Of a stretch of 64,000 bases of DNA, positions 61,015 through 64,000 are shown one piece after another (positions within the stretch are counted from its first letter, which is position 1; each line of letters starts with the position of its first letter). Source of the DNA: Paractinoplanes brasiliensis (lineage in GTDB: Bacteria; Actinomycetota; Actinomycetes; Mycobacteriales; Micromonosporaceae); NCBI RefSeq assembly GCF_004362215.1, contig NZ_SNWR01000002.1, positions 2,046,001 through 2,110,000 on the forward strand, written 5' to 3'. The notes beneath the pieces are model-generated. The model saw nothing but the letters and a program-made list of their open reading frames with translations. It was not told the origin of the DNA and ran no database searches. The position numbers and the translations under genes were made by a program.

Positions 61015-62307
61015 ATGACTTTGCCGCCGGCGGCACCCGGGATTCCCGTGCTGGGGAACGCTCTTCGCATGATGGGCGATGTGCAGCAGTTCTTTGTGGA
61101 CACGTATCGCGAGATGGGACCGGCCTACCGGGTGCGTGCGCTGAACCAGGCGTTCGTCATCCTCGCCGGTGAGCGGGCCAATCGGTTCCTGCTCGAGCAC
61201 GGTGACGAGGTGTTCTCCAGCGAGGAGAGCTTCGGCGGGCTGAATCGTGAGTTCGGCATGCGGGTGCACGTGCTGCGCGGCCGGCCGCATCGGCATCTGC
61301 GCAAGGTGCTGGCGGGCGGGTTGTCGCGGGATCTGCTGGCCGCGCGGTGGGACGAGGTGGTCGCCGAGACCGAGCGGACGTTCGACGAGTGGCGCGGGGA
61401 GAAGGCGCTGCCGGTGGTCGACAGCTTTCAGCGGCTGGCCGCGGCGCAATTGTCGATCGCGTTGACCGGGGCGAGTTCAGCCGGGCGGTTCGAGACCCTG
61501 CGAAAGGCGTTCGAGCTGGTTCTCGACGTGACGATCGCCGGCAAATGGCCGTCGGCGACGCTGAAATGGCCTGCCTATCGTCGCGCGCGGGCCGAGATTC
61601 TTGACTTCGCGCGGGCCGCGTTGGAGGAGCGACAGGCGTTTCCCCGTACGGAGGGAAGGCGCGACCTGCTCGACCAGGCGCTGGACGCGGTGGACGAGAA
61701 CGGCGAGCCCTACCCGATGGAGGTGCGCGCCGGAATGGCGTTGCAGGGGTACTTCGCGGGCATCAACACCCTCGCCTATCTGTACAGCTTCATGCTGCAC
61801 GCGCTGCTGCGGAATCCCGAGGTCGCCGCGCGGGTGACGGCCGAGGCGGACGAGGCCCCGCTCACCTTCGAGCGCCTGCGTGCCATGCCTGCAGCGCAGG
61901 GTCTGACGCTGGAGACGTTACGGGTGTATCCCCCGGCGCCGGGGTCCGCCCGTACGGTGGTCGAGGACTTCGACTTCGAGGGTTACCGCATCGAGCAGGG
62001 CCGTCGCGTGCTGGTCGCCACGTCGGTTCCGCATCAGCTGCCCGAGCACTTCCCCGACCCGGGGCGCTTCGACATCGGCCGTGACTTCGCGACGGCTCGG
62101 AAGGCCTCGGTGTACGCCCCGTTCTCGGTCGGCAGCCACACGTGCCTGGGCGCCGGCATGACCGAGGTGCTGTCGGTGGCCACGATGGCCATGCTGCTCC
62201 GGCGGCTGACGATCACCCCTGCCCACCCGGACCGGCCGCTGCGCATCACCGCCACCCCTGGCCCGAACCCGGGCAAACGGTTCCAGGTGCGGGTCGGGGG
62301 GCGGTGA
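61015..62307 (+). CDS. cytochrome P450
   Basis: 430 residues from the ATG at 61015. Motifs: C-helix HRHLRKVL, I-helix GYFAGINTLAYLYSF near 245-259, ExxR as ETLRVYPP near 298, and heme-binding FSVGSHTCLGAGM with Cys near 376. The I-helix acid/alcohol pair is A-G-I-N-T, with Asn in place of the usual Asp or Glu, which may alter oxygen activation. No ferredoxin or biosynthetic neighbours; substrate unknown. Confidence 0.95.
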   Translation: MTLPPAAPGIPVLGNALRMMGDVQQFFVDTYREMGPAYRVRALNQAFVILAGERANRFLLEHGDEVFSSEESFGGLNREFGMRVHVLRGRPHRHLRKVLAGGLSRDLLAARWDEVVAETERTFDEWRGEKALPVVDSFQRLAAAQLSIALTGASSAGRFETLRKAFELVLDVTIAGKWPSATLKWPAYRRARAEILDFARAALEERQAFPRTEGRRDLLDQALDAVDENGEPYPMEVRAGMALQGYFAGINTLAYLYSFMLHALLRNPEVAARVTAEADEAPLTFERLRAMPAAQGLTLETLRVYPPAPGSARTVVEDFDFEGYRIEQGRRVLVATSVPHQLPEHFPDPGRFDIGRDFATARKASVYAPFSVGSHTCLGAGMTEVLSVATMAMLLRRLTITPAHPDRPLRITATPGPNPGKRFQVRVGGR

Positions 62308-62316
62308 CGCGGCGAT

Positions 62317-64000
62317 TCACTGGTAGGGCAGGGTGACCGTGGACAGGGCGCCCAGGGAGACCGTGCTCGGGGCGGAGCCGATGGCGCTCCAGATCTCGAG
62401 CTTGACGGTGCCGTTGGCCAGGTTGCCCAGCGAGCCCGTCGTGGTGACCTGGCCGACGGCGTCGGTGTAGCGCTCCCAGCCGGTGACCGGGTCGGTGGCG
62501 AAGTAGCGGTACGTCTCGACGCGGTCGAAACTGCCGTTGCCGGTCAGGTCGTACGAGATGCGGACCTGGGTGGCGTTGCCGACCGAGGTGCCCGCGTCGA
62601 CCGAGAGCCCGAACGCGGTGGCGGCGCCCGAGCGGTAGGTCAGGTTGAGGCCGGTCGCGGTGAACGTGGTGGGCGAGTGGGGCTGGTTGTCGTTGACGCC
62701 GGACGACTTGGCCACGGTCGCGGTGCCGGCCGTGCCCGCGGCGCCGGCCAGCGCGCCGTCCGTCTGCAGGTATCGCACCGCACCCCCACCAGTGGGCGGC
62801 GTCGTGGGCGGAGTGGTCGGCGGCGTGGTGGGCGGGGTGGTGACTCCGCCACCGGTCGCGTTGCCGCCGCTCCAGTTGAGCGCGCCACTGGCCACCGTCG
62901 TGCCGGCCGGGACCGCCAGCACCTTGCCGTCCGAGAACGTCACCGTGAGCGCCGCGTCGGTGATGTTGGAAGCGACGTACGTCCTGGCGCCGTTCTTGCT
63001 GAACACCCGGGCGAGCGGGTGGCTGGCGGCGACGCCGAGATCGCTGGTGCCCAATGCCGCGAGGTTGCGGATCCAGTGGAAGGTGTGCGCTTTGGTCTCG
63101 CCCTCCTCCGGGGTGTAGCCGCTGCCGGCCCGGAACTTGGCGAGCGCCGCGTCGCCGTCGCCGAGCGCGAGGTACTGCCACGCGATGTCCTGCCACAGGG
63201 CCGGTTCGTGGCCGGCGTTGCGCACCATCTCGGCGTAGTTGGCGCGTACGTAGGCCGGGTCGTCGCCCAGATAGAAGTGGCCGCCGGTGACCGGGAGCAT
63301 GTTGATGCCGTGGATCTGCTCGGGCGCCGAGGCGAACCAGGTGGAGTACGCCCCGCCGTCGCCCCAGACCATGCCGACCGTGCCGTGGCCGAACGCGGCG
63401 GGGAAGTTCTCGTTGCGGGTGTCGAACCAGTACTCGTTGATGGCGGCCGACTGGGTGGTCCAGAGGAAGATGCCGGCGTCGCGGATCGCGGTGTTGCCGG
63501 TCGCCTGTCCCCACTGGATCAGGCCGTTGGCGAAGTTCATGCCCTCCGACGAGGACTCCTGGTTGTTGCCGGCGAAGAACGCGCCGTGCCCGGCGGCCCA
63601 GTCGTGCCCGGCGTAGATGTCGAAGTCGCGCAGGTAGGGGAAGCGGGTGTCGTTGCGGTCGTAGTTGTTGGCGTCGCGGATCAGCAGGTCGACCATGCCC
63701 CCGTACCGGGAGCTCGTGGCCCAGGCAGGGTCGAACTTGGCCAGCGTGGCCGCGGCGGCGATGTAGTAGCCGTAGTGGAAGTGGTGGTCGTTGAGCTCGG
63801 CGTCGGAGCCGTACGAGGCGGGGTAGCCGATCAACGTCCCCCAGTTGCGATCGTAGTAGAAGAGCTTCTGGTTCTTGCCGGACGACGCCGTGAACCAGTC
63901 GGTCAGCTGGGTGCGGACGGCGGCCAGCGCGGCGTCGCGGACGTCGGTACGCCCGAGCTGGTCGGCGATCTCGGCGATGCGCGCGCCGATGCCGAGGGCC
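62317..64000 (-). CDS. GH81 endo-beta-1,3-glucanase with C-terminal CBM (5' end beyond right edge)
   Basis: The last 561 codons are present. GH81 motifs: DHHFHYGYYIAAAATLAKFDP, RDFDIYAGHDWAAGHG (catalytic Asp region), NNQESSSEGMNFANGLIQWG (catalytic Glu residues) and a C-terminal all-alpha portion. A Gly/Thr/Pro linker (TTPPTTPPTTPP) leads to a beta-sandwich of about 150 residues (YLQTDGALAGAAGTAGTAT, RISYDLTGNGSFDRVETYRYFATD, TVKLEIWSA) that resembles a beta-1,3-glucan-binding CBM56-like module. Secreted, probably acting on fungal cell walls or callose. Ends 10 bp from the convergent P450 gene. Confidence 0.92.
   Translation of the reverse strand, partial: ALGIGARIAEIADQLGRTDVRDAALAAVRTQLTDWFTASSGKNQKLFYYDRNWGTLIGYPASYGSDAELNDHHFHYGYYIAAAATLAKFDPAWATSSRYGGMVDLLIRDANNYDRNDTRFPYLRDFDIYAGHDWAAGHGAFFAGNNQESSSEGMNFANGLIQWGQATGNTAIRDAGIFLWTTQSAAINEYWFDTRNENFPAAFGHGTVGMVWGDGGAYSTWFASAPEQIHGINMLPVTGGHFYLGDDPAYVRANYAEMVRNAGHEPALWQDIAWQYLALGDGDAALAKFRAGSGYTPEEGETKAHTFHWIRNLAALGTSDLGVAASHPLARVFSKNGARTYVASNITDAALTVTFSDGKVLAVPAGTTVASGALNWSGGNATGGGVTTPPTTPPTTPPTTPPTGGGAVRYLQTDGALAGAAGTAGTATVAKSSGVNDNQPHSPTTFTATGLNLTYRSGAATAFGLSVDAGTSVGNATQVRISYDLTGNGSFDRVETYRYFATDPVTGWERYTDAVGQVTTTGSLGNLANGTVKLEIWSAIGSAPSTVSLGALSTVTLPYQ

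Overview
This window is high-GC actinobacterial DNA, most likely from a sporulating filamentous genus of the Micromonosporaceae such as Actinoplanes. That placement is inferred from codon use, many GTG starts, several apparently leaderless genes, a GerW-type sporulation protein, a streptophobe-family membrane protein and a very common CCGTACGG palindrome. No rRNA or other species marker is present. The window starts inside a GH3 glycosidase gene and ends inside a GH81 glucanase gene.

Layout. 0-4.6 kb: plant-polymer degradation. A truncated GH3 gene and a GH9-CBM3-CBM2 cellulase each carry a perfect CebR-type operator, TGGGAGCGCTCCCA. 4.9-11.4 kb: minus-strand overlapping operon of ABC ATPase, permease, streptophobe protein, response regulator and histidine kinase, followed by a PadR/membrane-protein pair. 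11.5-15.2 kb: a second two-component system, a methyltransferase and a PepSY protein; the regulator and PepSY genes share an 11-bp-period direct repeat. 15.2-20.9 kb: SGNH hydrolase/TetR, a CHASE3 histidine kinase, an eIF2B-like isomerase, and a monooxygenase/esterase pair. 20.9-27.1 kb: nucleoside uptake and salvage operon (nucleoside hydrolase, ABC importer without ATPase, ribokinase, LacI) preceded by two phased LacI-type operators. 27.3-38.1 kb: a decayed ligase remnant, membrane and sporulation proteins, a GH18 protein, two ABC exporters, a tandem Usp protein, a serine protease and three tRNAs. 38.3-46.6 kb: ArsR/SRPBCC pair, then an epsilon-poly-L-lysine-synthetase-like (Pls) gene translationally coupled to an M1 aminopeptidase, a glutamate-cysteine-ligase-like gene and a frameshifted AraC gene.

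46.6-51.6 kb is an accessory patch: a transposase fragment, an orphan conserved protein, a DUF2750 protein, an overlapping pair encoding a possible ADP-ribosyltransferase-fold protein and an RNA-repair-type HAD phosphatase, an odd tRNA-like element with a 9-bp acceptor stem and a GCA-bearing loop, a MazG-like protein and a pseudogene. 51.6-59.7 kb: an MmpS-like protein and a complete tripartite tricarboxylate transporter (TctCBA) with its own sensor/regulator pair, an orphan second binding protein and a GbsR-like regulator. 59.9-64 kb: a TIM-barrel protein, a cytochrome P450 and a partial GH81 beta-1,3-glucanase.

The strongest leads are the Pls/M1 locus (hand-read adenylation code very close to a lysine code), the tRNA-like element at 50.3 kb, and the RNA-repair-like pair at 48.8-50.0 kb. 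All domain and family calls were made by reading the sequence, without database searches.
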